Positions 35,855-47,600 of a stretch of 64,000 bases of DNA are shown here, piece by piece. The first letter of the stretch is position 1; each line of letters opens with the position of its first letter. The notes under the pieces were generated by a model, which was given only the letters and a program-made list of their open reading frames with translations, was not told where the DNA came from and did no database searches. The translations under genes and the position numbers were made by a program. This stretch comes from Coprinellus micaceus (taxonomy: Eukaryota; Basidiomycota; Agaricomycetes; Agaricales; Psathyrellaceae), in contig OX596338.1 in NCBI GenBank assembly GCA_951394405.1, positions 2,976,001 through 3,040,000 of the forward strand. Direction: 5' to 3'.

Positions 35855-37739
35855 GTTGGATAGTGCGCGGAGGGGGGAGGGGAGGCGTTCGGTGGGGCTA
35901 CTATTCAGCCGTACAGCTCATATAGTCATTGCATGGCAAGACGGGAGCCGGCGTTGTATTCAGCATCCGACCTACCGCGTCGAGAAGGTGAGTCGCTATA
36001 GTCACCGCGTCTACCCTCATATGTCGACCTCACTCATGCCCAGCGACGTGCAGACCTTGTGGTGTTCTCTTGTGGGCTCCCTCATCGCCAGTAATCGACA
36101 AACGGGCCGGAGAACTTTCCAAGGGGGCCCTCCCAGGGATTTTTGGGAGCAAAACCGGCAAAGATAAGGCACCCCATTGCAGCCCATTGCGCGATCCGTC
36201 ACTGTCGCGACAGTTGACGGATGATGCAGGCCTTCGCTTGCGCCTACAAGTTGAAAGTCACATAAAGGGTTGAATTGTGGTTACGGTGTGGGTATGTACC
36301 TGCGGGCTCCTGATCATGTCGTTGAATTTGCTCCTCCTCTCGATCCGGGCCCTCGAACGTTTCACTCAACCTATCGGATTCTCACGTAGAACTGACTGAG
36401 AATCTCTGGGCAACTTCTAGGTCTGATAGATTAGTTCAAGCGCCAACTGAGGCCCGCCCCAGTGACCACCCGCCCCGCCCACGTTTCCAACTTACGTGGT
36501 TTGATCAGTGGTGCTCTCCATCTATTTTATCGTCTATCAGACGAGGGTCGCAACCGGTACTCGGAGGCGCCTACCGACGGGCGGCAATCTCACATCGGCC
36601 TTTCCCGAACACTATTCAGTCCTTGGGAATTTCTGGTCGCCGCATCTTCGCGCGGGTTCCCCGTTGGCTTTGGCTTCCTTAGATGTGGAGTTGAGGTTGC
36701 CAAGGTGCCGGAAAGGCTATTCATGGGCAAAGAGAGACGGGAACACGCTGTCCTCGTTCCATTGAATAATGCCTTATCAGGTGGTTATCTACTCCTCCTC
36801 GTTAACGTCCAAATCGGTGGCTTTGGCCGCGCTTCAGGGTGAGCAATTCAAAGCAACGTTTTTATCCTTGTACGAGAGGTATTCCGGTAGTACGGATCCG
36901 CCACTTGCTTTTCCCTATCGTGCAATGTGAATTTGCGGTCACAGTTCCAGGTGGAGCGACGCAACGGGCGCTTCGACCGTGAATTCTCGAAGACCCCCAT
37001 GATCCGTGTGCAACCAAGGCTAAGCCCTCCAAGGACCAAATGCCCCTTCAAGCTTCAACCCTGGTGTCACATTCTATTCACCAAGGCATCCAGGTACTCG
37101 CATCCGTGACGATGTCTATCATCGATATGAATGGTTTTTTGTCCATCGCGATCTGCCAGGGTTTTCCTCAACACCTGCCAGCGCGATCCTTTCGGCAAAC
37201 GCGATGTTTTTAGGAAGCAGCAGGGCGAGAACAACTCAAGGACCTTCGCCCAGATCACCCCAAGCGGAAGCATTACTCTTGGGAGACAGATCTCGTGCCG
37301 TATGGATATCTACAAACTTGGGACAGGAAGTAGGGTCCGAAGGCCGTCCTGAGGACCTTCGACCGCCCTTTCTAGGCATGGCGAGTCGTGGTCCCCGTCA
37401 AACCGATTCTCACTGGAAAAAATCGACGGGGAGGCGCTGGGGAGAGCTCGAGGCGACCAGTTCAAATTTCCTCTCTCATACCGTGTGCAGAAGCGGTTCT
37501 AAGCATGGAAAAGAAGCAATGAAGTTACGGTAGATCCCGTCATCTCTACGAGAAGGCAGGAGTGGCTTCCCCATTTTCTATCCCCGTAAGCGGCGGGTTG
37601 ATCTCTTCCAAACCCAAGTGGAGTCCCGGACTCTGATTGCAATATTCCCATCATGTTGCTTCAGTCCTCGACCGAGTATTCAAAAGGAGGGTGGTGATCA
37701 ATTGCATGCCCCCGTTACTTTCCCCCGACCCTCCTCAGC
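35855..37739. other. Long intergenic region, no gene recognised
   Basis: This 1.9 kb stretch is the longest gap in the window. Open frames such as 36462-36842 and 37204-37533 on the plus strand show no known motif, no convincing splice extension and amino-acid composition typical of chance frames. I saw no tRNA-like, repeat or transposon signature. It could hide a non-coding RNA or a decayed gene. Confidence 0.5.
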
Positions 37740-39229
37740 ATGTCCGGAGTTACCAGCGTCAACAGGGCCGCCGCTGAGTCCCTTGGGCTCGACGCGGCGA
37801 CGACCGAGGTGCTGGTGACTGGAATTGGGCTCATTCATATCCTGCAGGTGTATACGTCGTCAATGGTGCGTTGTTGGTCCTTTGCATCCGTGTCCGATTC
37901 GTGCAGCATCATTCATACGACTCGCTCACATTCGGCCTACCTCTCCCCAGGTCGCAATCGCAGTATGGGACTGGCTAGTGTGTTTGAAAGCCGAGCACGA
38001 CTTCATCTGGAAGAAGGAGTGGACATTGATCAAGTGTCTGTACCTCTGGACACGGTACTACGGGCTCGCGTGCTTTTCGATTAACCTCTGGCTGTTTAAT
38101 GCCAACTTCAGTGAAGAGCAATGCAAAACACTGTGGGTTATTTCACGTACCTTTGCAGGGGAATGGGTTGTTGACCCTCACTTCTAGGCATTATCTCATC
38201 GCAGCAACTTGCATGTGGACAACACTCGGGTCAGGTGGGTTGTCTCCTCGGTCTCCCGCCAAGTGCTCACGCTGAGGCTTTCTACAGAGGCCATTCTCGC
38301 CGTCAGAACATACGCCTTCTTTGGCAAGCAGAGGTGGTTGGCCATCATCCTCGGCCTTTTGATGACTGGAGAGACCGCATTTTTGCTCTACGTCTCTATC
38401 GCAGCGGTGTACCAGATCCCTCCCATTCCCATTGGCGACGCGAGGAGCCCATGCACGGCCAGTGACAAGCCTGGCCAGCACGTCGTCAGTGGCTTCTGGC
38501 TAGCTCCTGTGGCCTTCGACCTGATCTGCACGTTCTTGACCGCCTGGAAGGTGGGTTCAGTCTCAAATCCACGCCGCTGCACCGACTTGAAACTGAACTT
38601 GGTATATAGGCTTGGTCCATCCAGACATCGGTGATGAGCTCGCGCATTGTTGCAGTCTTCATCCGAGAGGGTCTTTTCTACTTTGTCGTAAGTCGTCACT
38701 TGGATGTCGCCACTTCGTGCTCAACCTTGAGTCTCTAGGCCGTTGCTGCCGTCAACGTCTTGAACGCTGCCTTCATGTTCCAGAAAAACCCTAACCTGCA
38801 GAACATCAACTGTACGTCCAGGCCCTACCCTTCTTTGCACGTTTACTAAAGCACCATATTAGGTTTCCTTGCCCTAGTCCTCTCGCAAGTCCTGTGCTGC
38901 AGATTGGTGCTGAACCTCAAGGGGACGCAAGAGCGCAGCACGTCCTTCGCATCAACAGAGCAGCACTCAGGATTTGTCCCGCATCCTCGTTCCAATGTCT
39001 CCATTCCTTTGCGAAACTACCACCCCACTGAGACGAGCTTTACCCAAAACGACATCTATGATGGTGTCAAAGTACAGGTGGGTGCGCAGGTGCGCTAATT
39101 TCGACAAACATGTCTATCTCAGGGTAGTTGCTGACCACGTCGCTTCCGCCTCCCCAGATTGACGTTGAGCGTCACGATAAGAGGTCGTCGCTGGATCGGG
39201 ATATAAAGACGATGCCTTCAGCAGTTTAG
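37740..39229 (+). CDS. DUF6533-type seven-helix membrane protein
   Basis: Spliced exons give a multi-pass protein. Hydrophobic segments include VLVTGIGLIHILQVYTSSMV, ACFSINLWLF, LIAATCMWTT, LAIILGLLMTGETAFLLYV, GFWLAPVAFDLICTFL, YFVAVAAVNVLNAAFMF and FLALVLSQVLCCRLVLNL. The motif VAIAVWDWLV plus WTLIKCLYLWTRYYG is typical of the large DUF6533 family, which is expanded in mushroom-forming fungi and has a receptor-like layout but no established function. A polar cytosolic tail of about 80 residues ends at TAG 39227-39229. About seven short introns are present. Confidence 0.88.
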
Positions 39230-39695
39230 GCACATTTCAATCTACACCACACACCATTCGCATTCCTTCATCAAGACTAGCCCACCTTGCATTTGATACC
39301 TCAGATACCTAGACACTAATAGTGTTGCTACACACCGCATATAGGAAGACCAATGAATATTAGGTTTGTTGGTAAACACATCACAACTTCCAGAATTTGT
39401 CCAGAAGCACTTTGTGGATCCGCTCGCGTCGCCCATCCGTTCTTGCTCTTCCTCAGGCTTGTCCGATTGGCAAGCTCTCGCGTCAGATGTACGTTGCAAT
39501 GCTGGCTCTTTGGACACTCCGCTTCTTGCCATATTTTCTCCCCCACATCACATCTCTAATCGAGCCTAGAAGTTCATAACCGTATCGGTCGGGACATTAA
39601 GTTGCGAAACTCTCGGAGAGCAGTGGGATGAAATCAAGAGGGACGTCAAGGAGGTATATCGTACATTTAGGATATTGAGGGTATGTCACCGTTCC
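39230..39695. other. Convergent 3' flanks of DUF6533 and twinfilin genes
   Basis: The region holds only 3' flanking sequence of two convergent genes. A small palindrome (ACACTAATAGTGT, near 39310-39325) is the only structure noticed. No gene recognised. Confidence 0.5.
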
Positions 39696-40974
39696 TCAGC
39701 GTCGGCGACCAGGGCCGCGAGGCTTAGCAAATGGCTTCGTTGTCGGGGCAGCGGCCTGTTCAATGGGCGTCGAAGAACCGTCGTTCGACCTCCCTAGTTC
39801 TGTGTTAATGAAAGCTTCATCGACCTCCTTGGGGTCAGAGGTTTCGATCCTTCGGGGTGCGACCACAACTGAGGGAGAGTCTAGGAGAATTTTGGTCGAA
39901 TTAAAGGTGGTGCCCGTTCCCGATGCATAGATCATCCTGTTCTTGACGGGAGATGTCGAAGGGCAAGAGTAGATGAAAACTGAAGAAGAGCCGACATGAA
40001 CTAAGACTAAATTCCCTAGTTCAAGGCGAAAGGACACGTACCGATCTCTCGCTTCGCATCTGAGCCCTCAGCCGAGTAAGGCCAGGCGAGCAGCGCGTAG
40101 CATGGCTCTGATGGAGGTAGGGCTGAGGGAAGGTTTTCGATTGTGACCTCTGCCGATGAGAGTAATGCGAGAGTTTCCGTAGAGGAGTCGATGTACTAGC
40201 GAAGATGATCATGCAAGACTTGACACGATTCCAAACAAAGAACATACCAATAGGACGAGAATACACCCTTCTCCTTCGACGAGCTGAGAGACAGCATGTT
40301 GTGCCTCGTCTGCCCACTGAAAACCTACGGGATTCCCGACGTGGCTCGCACGGGCGCGACTGCCTTCGTAGGCGGCGGCGGTATTCTCAGCGATGCGGAG
40401 ATCAGAGAGCTCCTGTTCCCTGGAAGACAGGGGCTTCGGGGCTGCTTGATGACGTTGGTGGGCCCGGTACGCGTCCGGGGTCAGGTCGGCTTTGGACGTG
40501 GCGAAGATAGAGTCGGTGAAGAGACTTGCACCAAGGCCTTTAATAAGGCTTGCGCGTGTTGAAGCATAGAGCATCTACTCAGATACGTCTCAATCTAGCG
40601 TGGTATGAACATGAGTAGAGTATACCTTGTCCCGAATCTTGGCATCGTCGGGGACGAAGTAAATCGCAAGCCAATCTGCCGACGGTTGGTCGAGCTTTGC
40701 AAGGATGTATGCGGGGGCATTGGGTTGGAGAACGGTATCATCTTGGAGAATACCCAAGTCCTCTTCGAGGGTGCCTGAGACGGGGATAGAGTGATCGAGT
40801 ACCAACGATGCTTCTGGACTAGTTTGTGAGCATAATTGAAATTTCGCAAAGAACACAGTCCGAGAGACCATTCTGAATGGAGACCTTGAGGAATCGGACG
40901 TCCTTGGACTCGACGGCCTGAGCGAATTGAGTAGCGAGATCCTGGGACGGGCCAATGCCTGATGTTGCGGACAT
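39696..40974 (-). CDS. TWF1: Twinfilin, two ADF-homology domains
   Basis: Twinfilin binds ADP-actin monomers and caps filament ends. The N-terminus MSATSGIGPSQDLATQF, then RFLKVSIQN, begins the first ADF-H domain, with [51 protein letters not shown]. The second ADF-H domain follows QELSDLRIAENTAA, with FIYSCPSTSPVKNRMIYAS. The C-terminal tail has the basic end KPRGPGRRR, as in other twinfilins, and stops at TGA 39696-39698. At least four short introns are present. The start codon is only 50 bp from that of the divergent FYVE gene. Confidence 0.9.
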
Positions 40975-41024
40975 GATGGTTTATTGACAACCTGATCAGC
41001 GGGACAAACTCTGACCAAGACCAT

Positions 41025-43608
41025 ATGCCTGAGCCCACCTCCCCGCCAGCCAGTCCTCAATATGTCCCCTACCAAGCCTACAAGGTGAGTGAAATGGTGT
41101 GGAATATCATGTATTGACTTCTCTCTAACTACTGAGGCAGTCCAAACGCCATTCTCGCAACTTCTCAGCCCACAGTGCGACGGGCTCACGACCGGCGAGC
41201 GTGGTAGTGAGTCCCGCAGCGTCACCGCGGCCGTTGCTGCACCCGGACGATGATAAGGAACCAGTTCCAGCTCTGTCGCTGGTGGGGAGCTTTGGCCAAT
41301 CCTCGTCACCGTCTTTCGGAGGCCGTTACATGGAGGCACGGGCAGGAACCCCGTCAATTCGAGTCGAAACAGTCGAACCTCAGTCACCTCGGCACGATAC
41401 CCCAGATACCGCCAAATCGCTACCTCCAGAACCCAGAGAGCCTATGACTCCCGAACACGCCAGACCGAAGACTACAACCGTTGTGGAGTTCCCGACCAGC
41501 ACACCCTCACCATCATCATCCGTACCGCCTTCGCCTTCGACGTCGACGTCGAGTAATCCGCAGCCTGCAATTCCACCGCAGCAATTGTCTCCTGTACCCA
41601 GGAAGATATCGACCTTCAGGAGGCTTACACCGAGACCTTCAGCGCCATCCTCCCCCCTTGCTGGTGCACACCGTCAGGTCTCTGTAACCCACTCCAGAAG
41701 CGTCTCAACAGCATCCCTGCCCCCACAGTCCGCCCCGAGGATACCGGAGCCACCTCGCCCATCCCCACATTCTACTAATGGTCACGCGTCTGAAAGGTCC
41801 AGCGCAGCGTCCACGCCCAGTGTCCCAGCGACATCGCCTCGCCCTGTTGAGAAAGACTTGCCCGTGACACCACGAGGAACTGTGGCGCAACTGGAGGAGA
41901 TACGCCCCTCAATATCCCAAGGATCAACCCTCAGCAAGTCGACATCCCAAGGATCATCACAACATAATGAAGTCAATAGATCTTTCACTTTGTCACCCTA
42001 CCAGAAACCGAAGTCTGCGCCTTATCGGGCTGGATTCCAACCGAAGGGCGTCTATCGACCTCTGACGGACGAGTTCCTAGCTATGCGGCGTCTAAAGAGG
42101 GAGGGCGAAGGGGATGCGGGACGACTGAAGCGTATAGAGCAGGCCAAGCTGGAACGGAGGCTCGAGAAATTGGTTAGCTTGCACTTCCCCGAACCTGGCA
42201 GTGAAGAGGAGAAGGCCCAGCATTCAAAATCCGAACCCAAGACCATGACACGTCGGGCTTCGTCTTTCTTTGATTTTGATAGTATACGAGCCAAAAAGTT
42301 CAGCGATGCCGGTGACCTGTGGCGGGGCGTCGTCACTGGCAATCAAGACAAGGCACGAGATATCAGAGGTCAGTACCTATTTTTGCCATGCATCGTTGGT
42401 TTAACACCATCTCATAGCTGCTGAGCAACGGATAACTCCTTGGGAAGATGATAACGCCGTCACCAGGTGTCCGTTATGTCAGTAAGTTGGGAGGTCGAAC
42501 GTGGTAACACTACACGAGTCTGACATAGTGGCATTAGGGCCTCTTTCCACCCACTGACGTGTAGAAAGCATCACTGTCGACTTTGTGGTAGGATCATATG
42601 TGCACTACCGCCCAAGGCCTCTCAAAGGCCTCTCACCTGCTCCCTCCTATTCGTTCTCGACTCGAAAACGCGGCAGATCGAAGAAGTCGGGGAGGGCGTC
42701 GATTATGGGGTGAGGCGGAAGAAACCTGGCACGCGACAGGAAGAGGAAGACAAATTCCTGAAGGGTGTGCGGATATGCAGGGATTGCCGCCCTGTTCTTG
42801 CGTACGTGCTGTTTCCCTACCGTTGCCCCGCGCCCCTCACCAGTTGGATAGGCGCCAGCAGTACCTTCGAAGTTCTGGCGAGCAGCCTACATTTGCCAAG
42901 CTGTACAGCGTATGCTTTCTCGATTCCTATCCCACGGATCTCTATTCACCGCCTCTCAGATTCTCATCGTACTCGAGCAGGAGATTGAAGAGGCTCTTCC
43001 TCAGTTCCAAGAACTGATCATTACTCTCAAGTCAGTCTTCGCACATACATCCTTCTCCCACCTCGTTCTCAATACGCTACGTCTGTATAGCCATCACGAT
43101 CAGCCATCCAAAGAAGCCCTCGCTGCCCGACGGCGCCTCGTAGACGGCTTTGGCCAATATGAAAAGCTAGCGAAGCAAATCCGCACCCTGCCCACTCCCA
43201 ACGGACCAGGGAGTTCGCAGGATCGTGTACAAGCTGCCATCCTCGCTCGTGCGACCAACTTCCTCCAGAAGAACATGTTCCCTCTACAGGTATGCAGTAA
43301 TGCGCCTCTACTACCGCCAGTGTCACTCAGATTTCCTCCAGTTCATCCCCAAACCCACTTCCTCTAAAGGCAAACAGCCAAATGGTACCGCCAGTGCGAA
43401 CGACACAGACAGCACCGCCGACAAAGACTCGGAACTAGCGATGGCCCTTCAGCCTTTATTGGAACAGGAAGCATTGTTGGAGTCGTTTATCGACGAGGCG
43501 AAGGCTCAGCGGAAGTTTGAGGACGTGAAGACCTTGAGATCGAACCATGGTGAGATTAGGAGGGAGATTGAGAGGGTTGTGAATGCGAGTGACTCGCAGG
43601 GTAGATAA
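41025..43608 (+). CDS. Vac1/Pep7-like FYVE protein (rabenosyn-5 type endosomal tether)
   Basis: After a long Ser/Pro-rich N-terminal half comes a zinc module: VTRCPLC, FHPLTxRKHHCRLCGRIICALPP (the RKHHCRLCG signature of PI3P-binding FYVE fingers, about 42540-42615) and the closing pair GVRICRDC (about 42765-42790). A helical region follows (LEQEIEEALPQFQELIITL, then KEALAARRRLVDGFGQYEKL). The C-terminus is a Rab-binding NPF/Rbsn-type helix pair (LEQEALLESFIDEAKAQRKF, then LRSNHGEIRREIERVV), ending at 43608. Vac1 links Rab5-GTP, PI3P and the Vps45 SNARE regulator in vacuolar sorting. Exon 1 joins QAYK to SKRHSR in phase. Confidence 0.88.
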
Positions 43609-43849
43609 TATAGGATGGTATTATATATTATATTGTGGATCATATGCCGTAGAATATAGATGGAAGCGTTGTGGATCGTCTCGGGCTTCTGGGATAACGG
43701 GGTATGGGATAGACGTGGTGGGATGGTTGGGCGCTTAATCGGGTTTCGGGGTCCCGCTCCTGGAGTCACGTCGAACGACGCGTTTCGAGTGCGAAACCTA
43801 TGAGAGGATAGAGCCCGTGATATCTTGCAGTGGTGCCTTCCACCCTATT

Positions 43850-44230
43850 TCATCGCACAGTCCATGAGCGACGTGTCAACGATCCATGACAATAGGCCCA
43901 CTCACTCCTTGCATTCGCGTCCTTCGAATTCGGCCCCCACCCACATTGGATCAGAGCCTCCCGGACCTCCTTCTGGTTTTGAAGGAAGACTTGTCTTGCC
44001 TCCCGCCCTCTCTCCTTCCGCCTACATGTCGAGGTCTTCCGGTGAGCCACGTAGGACGCGGGCCATTTGCCGCAGACGCGAAGCTCTTTGCAAGCGTTGC
44101 ATTTGAAGAGTTGGCGATGGGGTTTAGCATTGCTTTTCAGAATCTCCACCTCCTCGGTATTCTCGTCAATAGTGACCTGGAGGGCTCTCGGAGGGTCAAA
44201 AGGAGATCCGGTATGTTTCGTAGTTGACAT
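43850..44230 (-). CDS. Hypothetical small protein with a BED-like zinc finger pattern
   Basis: An uninterrupted frame of 126 codons begins at ATG 44228-44230 after a CT-rich leader, and a TATA-like ATAAAAGG lies about 105 bp upstream (44335-44342). The segment LFKCNACKELRVCGKW, then SYVAHRKTSTCRR has the spacing C-x2-C-x15-H-x5-C, which resembles a BED-type finger. The rest is charged and helical. An overlapping frame on the opposite strand (43886-44227) is an alternative but has no start context or motif. No family recognised with confidence. Confidence 0.45.
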   Translation of the reverse strand: MSTTKHTGSPFDPPRALQVTIDENTEEVEILKSNAKPHRQLFKCNACKELRVCGKWPASYVAHRKTSTCRRKERGREARQVFLQNQKEVREALIQCGWGPNSKDANARSEWAYCHGSLTRRSWTVR

Positions 44231-44670
44231 TATTAATGAGTGACGATTGAAAGAGTGTGAAGACGTAGGGTATTAAGAGGTCTAGGAAGGACGTGTGTGT
44301 TGGTTGGGAAAGCAACAACCCACTTTGAGCTGCCCCTTTTATTTCTCGTACGTCGTGGTAAAAGGGGTAAACAACGCGTTTAAAGTGCCACTGACGACCC
44401 TGAGCGGGCGCACCAACCTGACAGCCTGGGGACAAGTAAGCGCTCACCAGGAGCGAGCCGAGCAAGCATTGATTGCCGTTTCCTTATATGGGGTAGGACC
44501 CCGATTTCAGTTTTTAGACCCGCCCTCGTGGTACCACGATGGTTCAGAGCTTACTGTTCCCCAAGAGGTTGTCAAGTGGCTATTCAGTACAGGATCACGT
44601 TGTCTACAAATGCTACTGATACACTAGTGATTATTGTAGTAAGAAAGCAGGCCAATAATAATAGAATAGG
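44231..44670. other. Gap between the small hypothetical gene and Mot1
   Basis: The region holds the promoter of the small minus-strand gene and the Mot1 3' flank. A plus-strand frame at 44295-44627 looks incidental. Confidence 0.5.
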
Positions 44671-47600
44671 TTAAGGTCGTCCTAGCGAAGTCATGAAACT
44701 TGACAAATCTAAGCCCTCATACTCGTCTTCAGGTAAGTCCTCGAGGGCTGCCAATATGTTCTTCTGAGTGGCTTGTTTGCTTGCTGCTGCCTTGGCCTTC
44801 TTTGCGGCCGCTGCGGCGTCCTCCTCCTCAGTTGTGCGCTTAAATAGGTCTAGTACTTGGTCGGTCTCCATGGATGATAATCCGGCATTTTGTTGAGTGA
44901 CGACGGAGTGTGCGATGTTGAGCTTGAAGCGTTGCAAACTAAGAGAGGGGGGAAAGTATGTCAGGGCGAGCACGTGGGAGTAAATAACCAAAACATACCC
45001 CATAATCTTCTCCTCCAGCGTACCCTTGGTCACAAGACGATAAACATTAACAACCTTCTTCTGCCCGATACGATGGGCGCGGTCCATGGCCTGGAGATCC
45101 TTCATGGGATTCCAGTCATGCTCGACGAAGATCACAGTATCAGCACCAGTGAGAGTCAAGCCCAGCCCACCGACATGGGTGGTTAGGAGCAGACAGTCGA
45201 TACTGGGGTCGGCGTTGAAGGTCTGGACAATGGCGTGGCGCTTGTTGGAATCTGTAGAGCCGTCGAGACGCATGTAGGTGACCGAAGGCATATGTGCCTT
45301 GAAAAGATCCGTCTCGATGATGTCCAACATCTGCTTCATCTGACAGAAGATAAGCACGCGATGCTGTGAGAAGGCACCACTGCTGTCCGATGGCGTGTCG
45401 ATGAGCTCGCTCTTATGAGAGTCGGTCGCGATTCCAGGAGGCGAGCCAATGCCGCAGTCCAGCAGAAGTTGCCTAACGACCAGGCTTAGCACAAATGTGA
45501 AGTGTTTGGGAAGAATATAACTTACTTCAAGGCCAAAAGCTTCGGTGCGTTCTGGATGTCCTTCAGGCTATTCGGTGGTAGTTTGGCGGAAGCAAGCGTG
45601 CTTGCGATCAACTCCGGGTCCTTGAGAACCAGTGCAGGATGGTTGCAAAGTTTGCGAAGGTACTGAAGTGATTGGAAGACGTGCTGATTCTTGGGATCTG
45701 CCTTTTCGACTGCGCCGGACTGGAACGATTCCTCGGCCTCCGATGCTACCCTCGACTTGGAAAAGTCGTCGTAGAGCTGCTTCTGGAGGTCGGATAGTTC
45801 GCAGTAGTAGTCCTGGATGATCTTGGGAGGGAGATCGTGCAAGACATCCTCCTTGAGACGACGAAGGAGGAAAGGTAGTACTTGCTTGTGCAATGCCTCC
45901 AGTGCAAGCGCAGCTGAACCTCAATTAGAATAAGAACATAGTGAATGGAACGAGTGCACATACCAGCTTCACCGGTCTTCGCCTTCCCATCTCTGTTTGA
46001 AAGAATGGGCTTGCTGAACCGTTCGTTGAACGACATCTCCGTCCCGAGGAAACCCGGCATCAAGAAATCGAAGAGACTCCAAAGCTCCAGTACGTTATTC
46101 TGGATAGGAGTACCAGAAAGGATCAAACGATGCTGGGCCTGGAGCTGCTTAACCGCCTTGGTGAGCTTCGTCTTCGAGTTCTTGATGACATGGCCTTCGT
46201 CGAGGATGCAGTACAGCCATTTGAACGCCTCCAGAGTGCTGATATCGTTGCGGACGACCTCGTAGGATGTGATGACGATGTCGTAGTTGTGAAGCTTAGA
46301 TACCAACCGCGACCGCTCTCTTGAATTGCCCGTGTACATGACAGGTTTCAGGTTGCCCGCGTACTTCTGGATCTCGTAGTACCAATGGCCAGTCAGAGTT
46401 GGCGGGCAGACGATCAGCGACGGCAGGTGAACATTGTCGGGCGATGGCGCCTCTCCTCGTTTCTCGGTTCGCTCGAAATGCTTGCTGGCCAGGATACAGA
46501 TGGACTGAAGGGTCTTGCCCAACCCCATGTCTGTACGAGAAGTCGTGTCAATTCATGGTTCTGAATAACCAAGGAATGAGGACGAACCGTCACAAAGGAT
46601 GCCATGTAGTTGATACTTGGCAAGGAACGCGAGCCAGTTGACACCATCCTGCTGGTACTTCCTCAACTCTGCGTCGATCGTCACGGGGATCTGGTACTGC
46701 TCGACCTTGGTACCATCGAGCAGCTGTGACAAGAATTGCCGCTCCTCTTCGCGACGTTTCAAGAGGTCTTCGGAGAAGCCAGGCGGATCCGGAAGACCAG
46801 CCTCGAGGGGAACCATCTTGACCAAGGAAGCGAAGGTATTGGTCGCTGTCGCCCTCACCTCATCATTGACATCGCTCATCCGACCAAGGATTGGCACGAC
46901 AAGGAAGATGACGTATGGGAGTACCTTGATGTCCAGCCGCTGTACCACCTCTGCAAGTCTGTCAGGGATATCTTCAACGACGATCAAAGTCATGAAAAAC
47001 TCACGGTAGATCAGCTCAATGGCGCCCTGCCTATTGGCCAAACTCATCGGGTCAGAGACCATAGGAATGATGTGTTCCACAATATACTTGAGCGCTTGGT
47101 CAGGCATGACATCGCACACGGTCGCGAAGCACTTCGCCGCGCACTGCCGAATAATGGCAAATTGACTACGCAACGCGAAGTCGAGCATTGGGAAGATCTG
47201 GGTGAACTTGGGATGAAGGTCGGGGTGGAAAGTTGGCACGATAGCCTCCAGAACGCTCAGCGAATCGATCACGTCCTGGCCGAACTGTTTCTCGATAAGT
47301 TGATCAGCTTTCTCGGGCGATTCTGACGGTCAAGTGAGTATGGTTGTGGTTGAGGTGGGGTAATGGTGACTCACCGCACTGGAAGGCACTTAGCAGTCCA
47401 CCGACTGTGCACGGCCATATATTCGGAAGGACATCGAACAGTGTCGACCCAAAGATATTCGAGAACTCCTGGAACGCAAGCCTCGCACCACGCCGTGACA
47501 ACTGAGCCTTCCTGAGTTCCTCGAGCTTGGCGGGATCTTGAGCGGTAGGATCTACCTCCTTGCCAGCCGCAGGATTCGTACCAGCCGTAAACGATAAAAT

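Noticed and set aside
36462..36842. 126-codon plus-strand frame in the long gap
   Set aside because: No motif, no splice-supported extension and mixed composition; treated as a chance frame.
44295..44627. 110-codon plus-strand frame upstream of the small hypothetical gene
   Set aside because: It runs across the likely minus-strand promoter and Mot1 3' flank and shows no motif.
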